From: Atrichornis clamosus
Taxonomy: Eukaryota > Chordata > Aves > Passeriformes > Menuridae
Length of the DNA stretch: 64,000 nucleotides
Assembly (NCBI GenBank): GCA_013400975.1
Contig: WBMZ01002655.1
Location: forward strand, 124,001 to 188,000
Direction: 5' to 3'
The notes below the pieces were generated by a model. It was given only the letters and a program-made list of their open reading frames with translations, made no database searches and was not told the origin of the DNA. Below, piece after piece: positions 14,327 through 25,400 of this stretch. The translations under genes were made by a program, and so were the position numbers. Position 1 is the first letter of the stretch, and every line of letters begins with the position of its first letter.

Positions 14327-15289
14327 ATTCAATTTGACTTAAATACCTGAAACCAGTTTTCTCACAATTTAAGACAATGGGGAGAAGTTTCAATTGCTTT
14401 TTACAGATGTCATAATTTCATTGTCTACTAAAGTGCAATGGTTGTGTGACAAAAAGAATAAGCAGAAAGCAAAAGCCACAAGACAAAAAAAACCAAACCA
14501 CCAAAAATAAGTTTCTGAAGACATTCAAAAACAATCAGAGTATATGTATTCAGCCACATTTTTAAAGCAATTGAAAGTCAGAAACAACACTATAAATGTT
14601 TATAAACTCATATTTTAACTTGTTCCCTGCAAAGTTCATAACTTTGTACATTTTCCAAACAAGACTTAAATGTTTTTAAAGAAAACAAATAATATTAGCA
14701 TTCTTAGTACTTCAAAAACATGTATGTGGAATAAGAGAAAGGCAGACAGGTTAATTCATTATATTTTGAAGCACTAAGCAATGACTGGCTTGCAAATTAC
14801 ATTTTAACCATATTCTTTTAGCTGTGCAGTAGGTGCCAGTGTTTTTGACAGTCCTGAAAGTCTTCTTGACATCATGACAGCAAAACCTTTGAGTGATTTA
14901 CTCCCCCTGTCAGCATTAAGAGCCAACTGCTGGAAGGCATTCAGCTGAGGAAAGATGTAAAAGATTCCTTATTCCTCACAGAACTTTATGCCCTTTAAAT
15001 TTTGTATTTCATAAATAATTAGTCATTAGACTTAGAACTTCTCTTAACTCCAAAACACTTACATTTAAGACATTTCACAAGCACAACACCACTCTGTCCC
15101 TTTTAAACCAGAAAAGCACAGACCACTGAAAGCTAAGTGTTTGAAAGTTCCAGGTCTCTTAATCTTTCCAAAGACAAAAAGTGTTCAGAAACAAGGTAGT
15201 AAATACGTTAGTGCTGCCCCGCTTACACATTTTTGGAGTATGGTAACTATTCTATTAAACTAAATATTTTTGTTCAGTAGTCGAACAGT

Positions 15290-15353
15290 GTTGCCCCTCT
15301 CCATTTTCCTCANAAACAGTGTATCATATTGTTGCCCCTCTCCATTTTCCTCA
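15290..15353. repeat. Tandem duplication (23-bp copies, period 41) with an N base
   Basis: The block GTTGCCCCTCTCCATTTTCC plus TCA occurs at 15290-15312 and again at 15331-15353. The single N of the window (15313) falls directly after the first copy, which suggests an uncertain consensus or a real duplication that was hard to resolve. Confidence 0.85.
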
Positions 15354-15957
15354 TAGGTGTATTCTCGGAGAGTTTGTTACATCTGTGTATTCTTTATGGA
15401 ACACGTGTCGGGTTAAGGGTCCTATCAGTGCTTAATTAAATATAGGGAGTTTGCAACAAGTACCCTTTTTGAGGTTTGCAGAAGGGCTGGTAACCATCTG
15501 TATGTTTAAGACAAAATAATTTCAAGGAAAACATCAATTTCAGGTTTGTTTGTGCATACACAACAGATTGTACTTAGTAACCTTCATACAGTCTCCTTAA
15601 ACTCCTGATTTCTAACAGGCTAAAATCACGAAGAAATGTGCCAAAGAACAAAACTGCCATGAGCCATTCTTTACATAGTGCTAATTATCTCAGGGTTATT
15701 AGAGCTGTGGTTCTCAAACCCCATCAACCTTCATATACGTTTTGAAACAGATCTAACAGTTGTGTTGAATGCCAAACAAGAATATTCAGCATTCAAAGAG
15801 ATTCTGCTAATACAAAAGTCAGTTATTTTGCTGTTTCACCTGAATTCAAGGAGATTTGTGCACATTCACAGCATTCTTCTACATTCCAGAGCTTACCCAG
15901 CCACCTGCTCAGAATTAAACCCCAAGTTTGGCACACACACAGCAACCTTCAGGAGGG

Positions 15958-16130
15958 CCCCTCCGCTCCACGACAACGTGCTGGGGACAGTGACGCCATC
16001 ACCAAGCAGGAACGCGCGGGGCAGCTGCTCCAGGTGCTTCCTCTCGGCTGGGCACTCGGGGATCCCCCCTCGCCCGTGACGGAGGCACGTGAGGCGCAGC
16101 GCACGAGTGCGGCAGTGCCACACTCGAGGA
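15958..16130. other. CpG-rich pocket in the TMEM170B 3' UTR
   Basis: About 170 bp with many CpG dinucleotides and GC-rich composition, inside an AT-rich 3' UTR and only 160-330 nt past the stop codon. On the minus strand a 76-codon frame crosses it (ATG at 16123), but I do not recognise the peptide. It could be an inserted GC-rich fragment, an unusually conserved UTR element or a small regulatory island. Confidence 0.6.
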
Positions 16131-16287
16131 CAGCCTCCTCATTTGACCGAGCCTCTGCATGTGTAGTGCACTTTCCACATAGCTCCCTTCCTCTTGCGCT
16201 AGAATTCGAGTCCATAAGCTGATGGATCCACTTTCAGGAAGCTTCTCTTCAGATTAAAGATTTTTTCCCCCCCCTTCGACATAAGTC

Positions 16288-16418
16288 TCAAAGCGTTGCA
16301 AGAATTCTTGAAAATGAGATAATTAATGTCAGTACTGTCTGTCCAACACCAAAGACAAGGGCTTCTAGGGGAGCCATATTCTTTCCTGCTACTCTGTAAA
16401 TTCCAGCTACTGCAGCAC
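16288..16418 (-). CDS. TMEM170B: TMEM170B coding exon 3 (terminal)
   Basis: Exon 3 begins after the acceptor TTCTTAG (AG at 16420-16419) with GTGCTGCAG, completing Ser90 from the split codon A|GT. It encodes AAVAGIYRVAGKNMAPLEAL followed by VFGVGQTVLTLIISFSRILATL and a TGA at 16290-16288. It supplies the end of the second hydrophobic segment and the whole third segment. No in-frame ATG-initiated reading frame of ordinary length exists here, so the exon is easily missed; the splice phase and family match support it. An eight-G run lies just after the stop in the 3' UTR (16267-16274). Confidence 0.95.
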
Positions 16419-19400
16419 CTAAGAATCACAAGAAAAACAATGATCAAACCACAGAAAAAGACAAGGTTGAAATATACGACAAATTATTTACTCTGTCTAT
16501 GCATCAGCTATTTAAAGAACATTACCAAACACTGTATTACTTCATGGCATTACACAATTACCACTTTTGCTTGTATTTTTCTAGTTATGTACATGCTTCA
16601 GGATTTTCCCAACTGAAGATTAACTTTTCCATCATCAGTTTGATTTAAGAAAATTGAATCTCATTGTTTCCCTGTAGACATCTTCAAATATTATTTTTAA
16701 TATTTTTGCCTTGTGCCAGTTTGAAAAGGTGGCAAGAAAATCCTCTAAAAATTTACGAAGTCTAGAGTGTGGTTTAATGCTGTTTATATAGGCAGGGAGA
16801 AAACAACATCAATAATGCTGCTAGTGTCTACAAAATAATTGCAAATATTCATTTATCAGCTTCATGTAACATTTCAATTGAATAATGTGGTCATATTAGA
16901 TGATATTATTTTGACTTAAACGACTCAATTGTTAACAATTGTTTAGCAAATCCAGCAAAACATGCAAAAGATCCAAGTATTGCAGTTTTATCCATGAATG
17001 TGTATGAGAGGAGATTTCTAACCAACACAATTAGATTTTGAGCTATAGCACATTAAAAATCAGACCACTTCTCTTGTACAGTTGTGTGCAAATTCACATT
17101 TGAAGTGGCCAGGATCAACCAGATCAAATGGCCAGGATCAACCAGAAGCAAAATACTGTGCTGGAAACAAAGCCAGGGGCTACTAACTTCCTTCCTCTGT
17201 CTTTCACATGCTGAATTCATCACATGTGTTTGAAGAACAGAAGTCACAGAGCAAAGGTACAGCTTTGGGACAGAGGGACGTCATGGAGCAAATGCCTGAG
17301 AAAGACACGTCTTTGTAGCAGCCAAAAAAAGCCCAAAAAACTATGCTAATGATGAACAATATTTTCTGCTCAAATTTCAGAGTTTTTTAAGGATGGTAAA
17401 ATGGTTACTTAAAAAAAAAAAACATATAGTGGCTTGTATACAGTTGTGTTCGTACATAAAAAATGTACTCAAGTCAAACTTCAGAAGCTCACTTAAAATT
17501 AAGTTTTTATTTAATACTTTCTGAACTAGTATTGTCTATACAGTGCTTGTTTTCCTTCCCTAAAGAACAAACATTCCTGTGTTTTATTTGAGAATGAATA
17601 ACTTTTTCCTGAAAACCAAGCCTCAAACTTAATTGTAGACCTTCAGTATGTATCGTCTGAGATGCTCTCTAGTCATAATTAAATGCATTAAAGATCACAA
17701 AGGCTTTTCTGGGCTCAAGGAAAACTGAAAAGACATCACAGCTTTTTAAAATAATAGGCAAGAGTTAAAAAAATGGGTATACTAACACTAACATGAATAG
17801 TCTGCTGAAGTGATCAAAAATCCATTAGTGACACAGAAATACACTGAGTCCCAACAGATTTTCTGAAGGTACAGTCAGTATCTGAGTCATCTGACATCTT
17901 CAAAAAGTAACACCCGATGTTTACAATATTTTTAGGGAAAGTAGAATTCACTAATGATTGTGACCATAACAGTACTTACAAACACTATTAATCAGACTGT
18001 TAGCTAAATTTTGGTTTAAGTTATTTTTATTGATTGGGTTTTTTAAAAAATATTCTGTAAAGTATATTTTGTCTGAAAACCTCACCAGAAGGCTAGCCTT
18101 ATGGTATTTCACTCAGCTACCTTGCATAAGCTTTTCCATTTGTTCCTTGGCTAGCTGCTGTCAAAAACTGAAAGAGATCCTTCAGACTTAGCCCACTACT
18201 GACATTAAAATTATTTTTGTGATTGAACCCTCAAAGTGAATTCAAATTGGCCAAAAATGTGTACCAGAATTCTGACTATTAGATCAATAATGGAAATTTT
18301 GGGGCTTCTTGAGAGAACACTGAGATATTCTGGAAAATATCCAGAATGAAACAATAAAAATTTGGTTGTTTGCTAATTATGTATTATTACTCGAATAACA
18401 GTGTGCAACACAACCTGTAATGCATAACCCAGCACAGCTGGTATAGAGCCAAAAGTATGTACAATAGGCTGCCAACGAGGGAAATGAGAACATGTCAGCA
18501 AAAAGGAGTGTGCTGGGGAAGACGAAGAAGAACAGACCCTTCTGGATGAAATACAGCTAAAATCCTTACCTTAAGCTGCCTCACATTTATAAATTCTTGT
18601 TTGGCTTGGTGGAGGTTTTTTGGTTGTTGTTGTTTTGTGGGGTTTTTTTTATTTTTTTGGGTTTTGGTTCATTGTTTTGGGGTTTTTTTTACTGTATCTC
18701 TTGCTAGTTAGTAATTTTCTAATACCTTTTTCTGATAACCATTAAGTTCCACAACTTCTCAAAGCTTAGAAACTGAGGAGCTTCCTGCTTTTCTATATGC
18801 TGGTAAAAAGATCCCAGAAGGTCAGAAAGTTTGAAATATCTCCCATTATAATATAATTATAGAATATAATATATTTTATAATATATAATATTATATAATT
18901 ATATATAATAATATATTACACGTGTGATGACATATGATCACATTATATAATAATCTAAAGTGCCTTCATTCACCTACACAAACTATGCAGAAGACTGGAA
19001 ATACAAAGTGGAAATTGAAGTCAGTTTGTCATTTTAACCTCTTAAGCACTGGACCAGGCATATCCAAACAACCAATATTTCAACTCGCGTCTCCCAGTTT
19101 GCAACACAATACCTATTAAAAATCCTCTTTAATATTTGATCACCATAATTTGCCTTCACAAGCTTCCCACGGAATTTCTTCCAGTATTAAACAACCCAGT
19201 TCTGTCCAGAAACAAAAACTACTTCAAGGTAAAAGTACTTGGCTAACCAAGTTGCAATGCTCTGTGCAAAACCCTTGGGAGCAGCATAACAAGTCTACAG
19301 TCAAAGCTTAGAGAAATTCTCAGATGAATATGCACACAAACAGGACTGCTTGTGTGCTAAATGTTTTGACCTGCAAAACTGGATGCCAAAAATACAACTG

Positions 19401-22400
19401 TGTTGCTCCTCTTTTTATGCACAAAGACACAAAGTACTTTCATTGGAGAAACACTGATCCTGAAACTTCCCCACCACAGAAAGCTGTGAAAGTCTCTGCT
19501 TGGGTATTCCAACACCACATTTCCTAACTTCAGTTCTTCAGAAATGCTCATGCATGGTTGACCTTGTAACAGGCCACTGCCACTTTAATCATGAGACAAA
19601 AATCAGCATAATTTATAAGATACTCAACTGGTTCTAACTCATCTTAGGAAAAAAAAGGTGTAGAACTATACTAAACTATACTGTGGTAAATGGTGGAAAT
19701 TATAGGCTGAAAAATATATAGCAATTAAAACAACCTTTTGAAAAAACTCTTTATGAAACTCCTCATGAAATTTGCATTTTTATTTAACCTTGAAAAGCAA
19801 CAGGCAAGAAGGATTTTCAGTAGGAATAAGAAATAATCTGTCAAAAATCATCCATGAATATGTCCAAAGCTGATAGTGATACCACTACTCTGATAATCTG
19901 GGCAGAACACAGGAAAACAGGAATGAAAGGCAGGAAGGCTTGCCTACAGACTATATGATGGCTGCTAGAGTTAAAATTCCTTACCCTCAAAGACCTTTCA
20001 AGTTAGGCCATCTTGTCAGCAACACTGAAGATTTTTGGGCAGAAGCTACTGCTCGGTTAACATGGGCACCATTCAATGCATGGATTTTAATGTTGAGAAC
20101 TCCTTACCAGCATTGTTTCACACAATGAAGCACACGCTTCTTTCCCACAAAAACAATATTCACTATTTTTCCCTCCACAACAGAAAATTCATCGTGCTCC
20201 TACTTGCTTGGGAAAGCTACTGTAGTCTATCTGTAAGTTTGATAAACATAGCTGGATATGACAATAACATGAAAAAATGGTTGCAGCTTATCTGTGGATA
20301 CAATGTCAAGAAATAAAAAAAAGTATCTAGAGTGGTAGGCACTTGTCTAATACCATAAGAAACTGTAACAGAGCCTTGCCAAACAGCATTTTACCTAGAA
20401 CATCAGCAAAGCTTAATTTTTTGGGATTTTTTGGATGGAGGAGGGAAATAGCTCTAGAACTACTTCAAAATCCTTAACAAACAATTAACAATTCACTAAG
20501 AAAAGCACTGCTTGTGTGCTTTTTTAGAAATTAGATGGAAGGAGGAGAGCAAGGAGGAGAGCAAGGAGGAGAGCAAGGAGGAGAGCAAGGAGGAGAGCAA
20601 GGAGGAGAGCAAGGAGGAGAGCAAGGAGGAGAGCAAGGAGGAGAGCAAGGAGGAGAGCAAGGAGGAGAGCAAGGAGGAGAGCAAGGAGGAGAGCAAGGAG
20701 GAGAGCAAGGAGGAGAGCAAGGAGGAGAGCAAGGAGGAGAGCAAGGAGGAGAGCAAGGAGGAGAGCAAGGAGGAGAGCAAGGAGGAGAGCAAGGAGGAGA
20801 GCAAGGAGGAGAGCAAGGAGGAGAGCAAGGAGGAGAGCAAGGAGGAGAGCAAGGAGGAGAGCAAGGAGGAGAGCAAGGAGGAGAGCAAGGAGGAGAGCAA
20901 GGAGGAGAGCAAGGAGGAGAGCAAGGAGGAGAGCAAGGAGGAGAGCAAGGAGGAGAGCAAGGAGGAGAGCAAGGAGGAGAGCAAGGAGGAGAGCAAGGAG
21001 GAGAGCAAGGAGGAGAGCAAGGAGGAGAGCAAGGAGGAGAGCAAGGAGGAGAGCAAGGAGGAGAGCAAGGAGGAGAGCAAGGAGGAGAGCAAGGAGGAGA
21101 GCAAGGAGGAGAGCAAGGAGGAGAGCAAGGAGGAGAGCAAGGAGGAGAGCAAGGAGGAGAGCAAGGAGGAGAGCAAGGAGGAGAGCAAGGAGGAGAGCAA
21201 GGAGGAGAGCAAGGAGGAGAGCAAGGAGGAGAGCAAGGAGGAGAGCAAGGAGGAGAGCAAGGAGGAGAGCAAGGAGGAGAGCAAGGAGGAGAGCAAGGAG
21301 GAGAGCAAGGAGGAGAGCAAGGAGGAGAGCAAGGAGGAGAGCAAGGAGGAGAGCAAGGAGGAGAGCAAGGAGGAGAGCAAGGAGGAGAGCAAGGAGGAGA
21401 GCAAGGAGGAGAGCAAGGAGGAGAGCAAGGAGGAGAGCAAGGAGGAGAGCAAGGAGGAGAGCAAGGAGGAGAGCAAGGAGGAAAGCAAGGAGGAGAGCAA
21501 GGAGGAAAGGAGGAACAACAAAAAAAACCCAAACAAAACAAAAGGCAGACTTACTGGTTATCATTGCTCCAGTTATAGAACCCAGAAATCCAATGCTGAC
21601 CACAATGACAGAGATCAGCCTCCCCTGCCTATGCCTCTGCAGCATCACAAACATTAATACTCCCACAGCACCGTGGACAAAGAGAGAGGAGAAGAGAGCC
21701 CAGAGGAAAACCCAGTACCACATCTCTGAAAGAAAGCAGTCAAATAAAGGGTTAACCTTTTTAGACAAGAACTTTATAAGTAAGAAACTTTAAAACATTG
21801 CATACAATCAACAGTAAGAGAAAAGCAATACTGATTTTCATATTAAAAGTGATACATGTGACACCATCAGCATATCCTCAAGACACTTTCCTCCTTTCAG
21901 CAGTATCATAAAGGACTAGCTGTATTATGATAGAAATTATAAAAAGGATTCTGGCAAAAAACTTAATTCAGATTTATTTTTACAAGTAGTCATAAATCCT
22001 TTAATGGTTTCTCTAAACAGTGTTAATTGCAATTTCTTAGTAGGTATTGTAACTATTGCAGAATGACATACTCTGACACAAAGGCTGAAGGAGGAAAATG
22101 TCAGGAATTGTTTTGGGGTTTGGGGTTTATTTTGGTGGTGAGTTTTTATTTTGGGATGGGTGTGGGGTTTTTTGTTCTTTCCCAGCTCTTCCCCACCCCT
22201 TCACCTCCACCAATATGAAACAGCATCAGGAAACATCAGATGGGAAAACTGAGATTAAAGACTTTAGTTTATCTACCCGGGAGCTGTAACAGAGAGTTCC
22301 ACCAAATTAGCTTCAAAGGCACAAATAAAAACACTACAATTTTAACAAGAAATTTTAACACATCTAACTCCTTGCTTCTAATTGCTTAGCACAGAACTTC

Positions 22401-25400
22401 AGAGAGAGGCAGTCACTACTATTTAAGTTACTAAACAAGGGCATCAGATCATGAGAATGTGTGGAGCACAAACATTTCTTTGAAGAATGGCAGACATGAT
22501 GATCACCTTCAAAGAAAAGAGCTGGAGCAATCAATGAAGCTACATAATAACTCAGGAGTCTTTATCCCTTGGTGGCAATTTTCTAAAAACATTCTATAAA
22601 TCACAAGGGTGGGTAAATTTTAAAAAAAACAACATTTCCTTTTAAGTCAACTACAGTAGGTATATATCATCATAGAATGTAGCAAATTAGAGTACATATT
22701 CCTGATTGACATCATCCCATGACATTGTCATTCAGTTTTTGCTGCAGTTCCCCCTCAAAAATAGAACACAACAAAAATCCAGCTTCCTTACAAAAGCAAG
22801 ATACTTATTGTTTATAAGGCAACCCTGTATTAATACAGCTTGACTCACATCAACTATTTGAGAAAAAGTGCGACCCAATTAGCTAACTTAAAAAACGGAG
22901 TAGCACAAAACATACTGTGAAAAGATGCTGAGAAAGAATGTTGCTACACAATAACCACAGTCCTGTGAGTCCCTTGTCAGCAGGATATGTATATCCATAG
23001 CACAGATACAGAGTTTAAGCGCTTTCATTTAGCAGTACTTCGGGAGTAGCTCAACCCTTCCCCTTTCACACAGGCAGAAATGGCAACACTGCCTGCTCAA
23101 GGACATACAACTCCTCTAAATCATGGTAACCAAAGGGCTCTTCTAAGAGAGCAGCAAGGAAAGTGGGTGGTAAATCTATATTCAATTAGTACTTCAGCTG
23201 TACTTCAAGGTGCAACTTTTCCTTTTGAGCGCCTGGATACACGCAGTCACATCCTGAGGGTGGCTCAGAGCACCTCAGGTCGGGTGTCACAAATCCTTGC
23301 AAAAAGATAATGACCACGGTACTGTTCCACTAAATGTCTCATCATTCTTAGAACCTACTCTGACAACAGTGGCAGGAGTGTCAAGTAGTCACTCCACAAA
23401 CCCGCTCATTAACATTAAGAAGGACTGACTGACTGCTGATCCAATCTGCTACGGCCATGGACAGTGTGTGAGGGGAACCTCTCTGTGATCCTAACCAGCC
23501 TTGTCCACTACAAGCACGGCTTGGATGCTCCTATTGTTTTATTCAAATGAAAGCACATAAACAAGAAGATTAACCAAAGATCTACTAATATAGAACCCAA
23601 CAGCCCTGCCAGACCTACAGTTTGACAATAGGGAAATAAACCTTAGGACCAAACCAAACTGGACCAAGAAAGTCTGTTGGAATCTGAGACTGTCATACCC
23701 TGGAACTTCCACAGGATTTGGCTAGGCACTGCTTCACCTTGTAGGAAATTGGTATTTGTGGGCACTGTCAACCCTCACCAGGTAGAAAAAACAAATGATT
23801 TCCAGTCTTAGGAAGACTTACCAGGATGACTGTATTTTTAGAAGAAAATGAAAGCTTATGGGAAGGCTAACCTACTCCCCTGTAACTAAGAAACCAAAAA
23901 TATTTACAAACTCTTACACAACAAAATAGCTCCACAGTGAGCAACTATCTTCGATCTTATTTATGTTCCAAACAGGGCTCAAGGAAAATTAGCATCACCC
24001 CTCACTTTATATTTAGGCCAGGAGGCATGAGAACAGAACCAGCACCAAATGTCCTGCTGGCTAAAGTAATATAAACTTGAGTTCTTTGGTGCATACTTTC
24101 TTCTGCTACACCTTAAAAGCAACACAAGTATTGAATGCATTGAAAGGGAAATTAGAGAACATCCAGAAATACTCCTCATTCAACACAAAAGCTGTTGGAG
24201 CTTTGTTAAACTATGACCTCCCTTCACTGAAACATCACCTAGGTCTTAGGAGCTGAAACATAACAAATCATTCTTGAGCACCTTCCCTAGGAAAGGCAGG
24301 AAGTTATCCTTTCTTATCCTCCTTTATTTACTCTTTTCATGCCTGCTAGTTCAACACACTCATTTATTTACTCCTGCTCATTGGGTGAGTGATGAAGCCA
24401 ACCAATAAGTTATATAACATGGATGAGCAAGGTAAGGAGAGAGACCCAATCTTTCAAGCAAACTACAGAAGACCTCAAGCTCCACAAACCTAGAGGACAA
24501 ATGTTGACATTCTTATACTGACATGTTGAGGGCAGAGAATTACACAATTCATGTTCTATAAGATTAAATATCATCTAACCCCTGAGTCGTGATGAGAAAT
24601 GACTCTCAAAAAAGGTGTGTTAGAGTAACACTGAAAGACACAAAGAATGGGTTGGGCCTAGCAGCAAGAGGTGCCACTATGAAATACAGGAAGAGAATGT
24701 GGACCTCTGAACACAAATTGTCAAGACTTGTACAAAAATAACTGAGTAGTCTAATTGCTGAATTGACATGCAATATCTCTCAGGAAGAGGAAGTGAGACT
24801 GAAGTGTCACAACTATTTATGTCCTATACACTGACTGGTACTTTAAGTGGTATAAACTTATGTACGTAACACTCATATCATTTCCATCTTATCAACACTT
24901 CAAGTTGCACTCCATCAACAGTTTCATCTTCCACAAATAAAAATGCAAAGCGAAGTCAAAGTAGATAAATGATAACATTTTCAAATATTATATATCTATA
25001 TGAACATGCTGTCCTACTGCCACTCAGCTTGAGTAAACACAGAATACCTTCATCTTCAGCACTTTTCCTCTAGTTCTTAGCTTGTTTTGCCGGATGAATA
25101 ATGATTGCCTACAACATGTCATAAATAAAAAGTGATTACTCCAAAACAAAGCATCTCTCTCTCAATTCTAAGCCACCTACCCGGCCTACTACTATTAGCT
25201 ACAGAGTTAAGTCAAGCAATAACTATCTGTACTATGAATACAAAAATACAAATTTAAGTCAACAAGGTAGCATATGTCAAATTTTCCATTAGAAAAACCA
25301 ATAGTGTTACATTCCTGTAGCTTACAAACTCAAAAGCACTCAGATGAAGTGATAGTATATTACACCTGCAAATGAACTCAGCTCTTTACGTGCTACATTT

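Larger units (their letters stand above)
13006..16287 (-). other. TMEM170B 3' UTR, proximal part (3' end not determined)
   Basis: This is the sequence immediately downstream of the stop codon in sense direction. The first canonical AATAAA on this strand is at 14326-14321, about 1.96 kb after the stop and followed by a GU-rich stretch, so a 3' UTR of about 2 kb is the simplest model. A longer UTR running through the antisense CR1 is possible. It holds a CpG-rich pocket (15958-16130), an N at 15313 beside a duplicated 23-mer, and otherwise AT-rich sequence. Confidence 0.5.
16419..21554 (-). other. TMEM170B intron 2 (5,136 bp)
   Basis: This is a phase 1 intron, GTAAGT...CTTAG. Nearly a fifth of it is the 12-bp minisatellite at 20541-21510, right behind the splice donor. 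It also has a 24-bp tandem duplication (17106-17147), a poly-T/G tract (18614-18690) and a TA-rich tract (18846-18956). The rest is unremarkable AT-rich sequence. Confidence 0.9.

Noticed and set aside
14804..14944. Exon-like minus-strand segment: acceptor-like TTTCCTCAG followed by a 46-codon open frame ending in TAA
   Set aside because: Its phase does not match the exon 2 donor (joining would shift the frame and stop soon), the peptide is unrecognised, and it lies in the 3' UTR. Probably chance.
15893..16123. 76-codon minus-strand frame in the 3' UTR CpG pocket as a second small protein
   Set aside because: No recognisable homology or splice context. Kept only as a compositional oddity.
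20496..21657. Several long open frames on both strands (336 to 414 codons) across the minisatellite
   Set aside because: They arise because a 12-bp unit lacking stop codons is open in all six frames. They have no protein-like composition apart from the exon 2 part on the minus strand.
22660..22690. ATCATAGAATG as a possible reverse-oriented CR1 tail
   Set aside because: Only one partial octamer and no CR1 body in the adjoining sequence.
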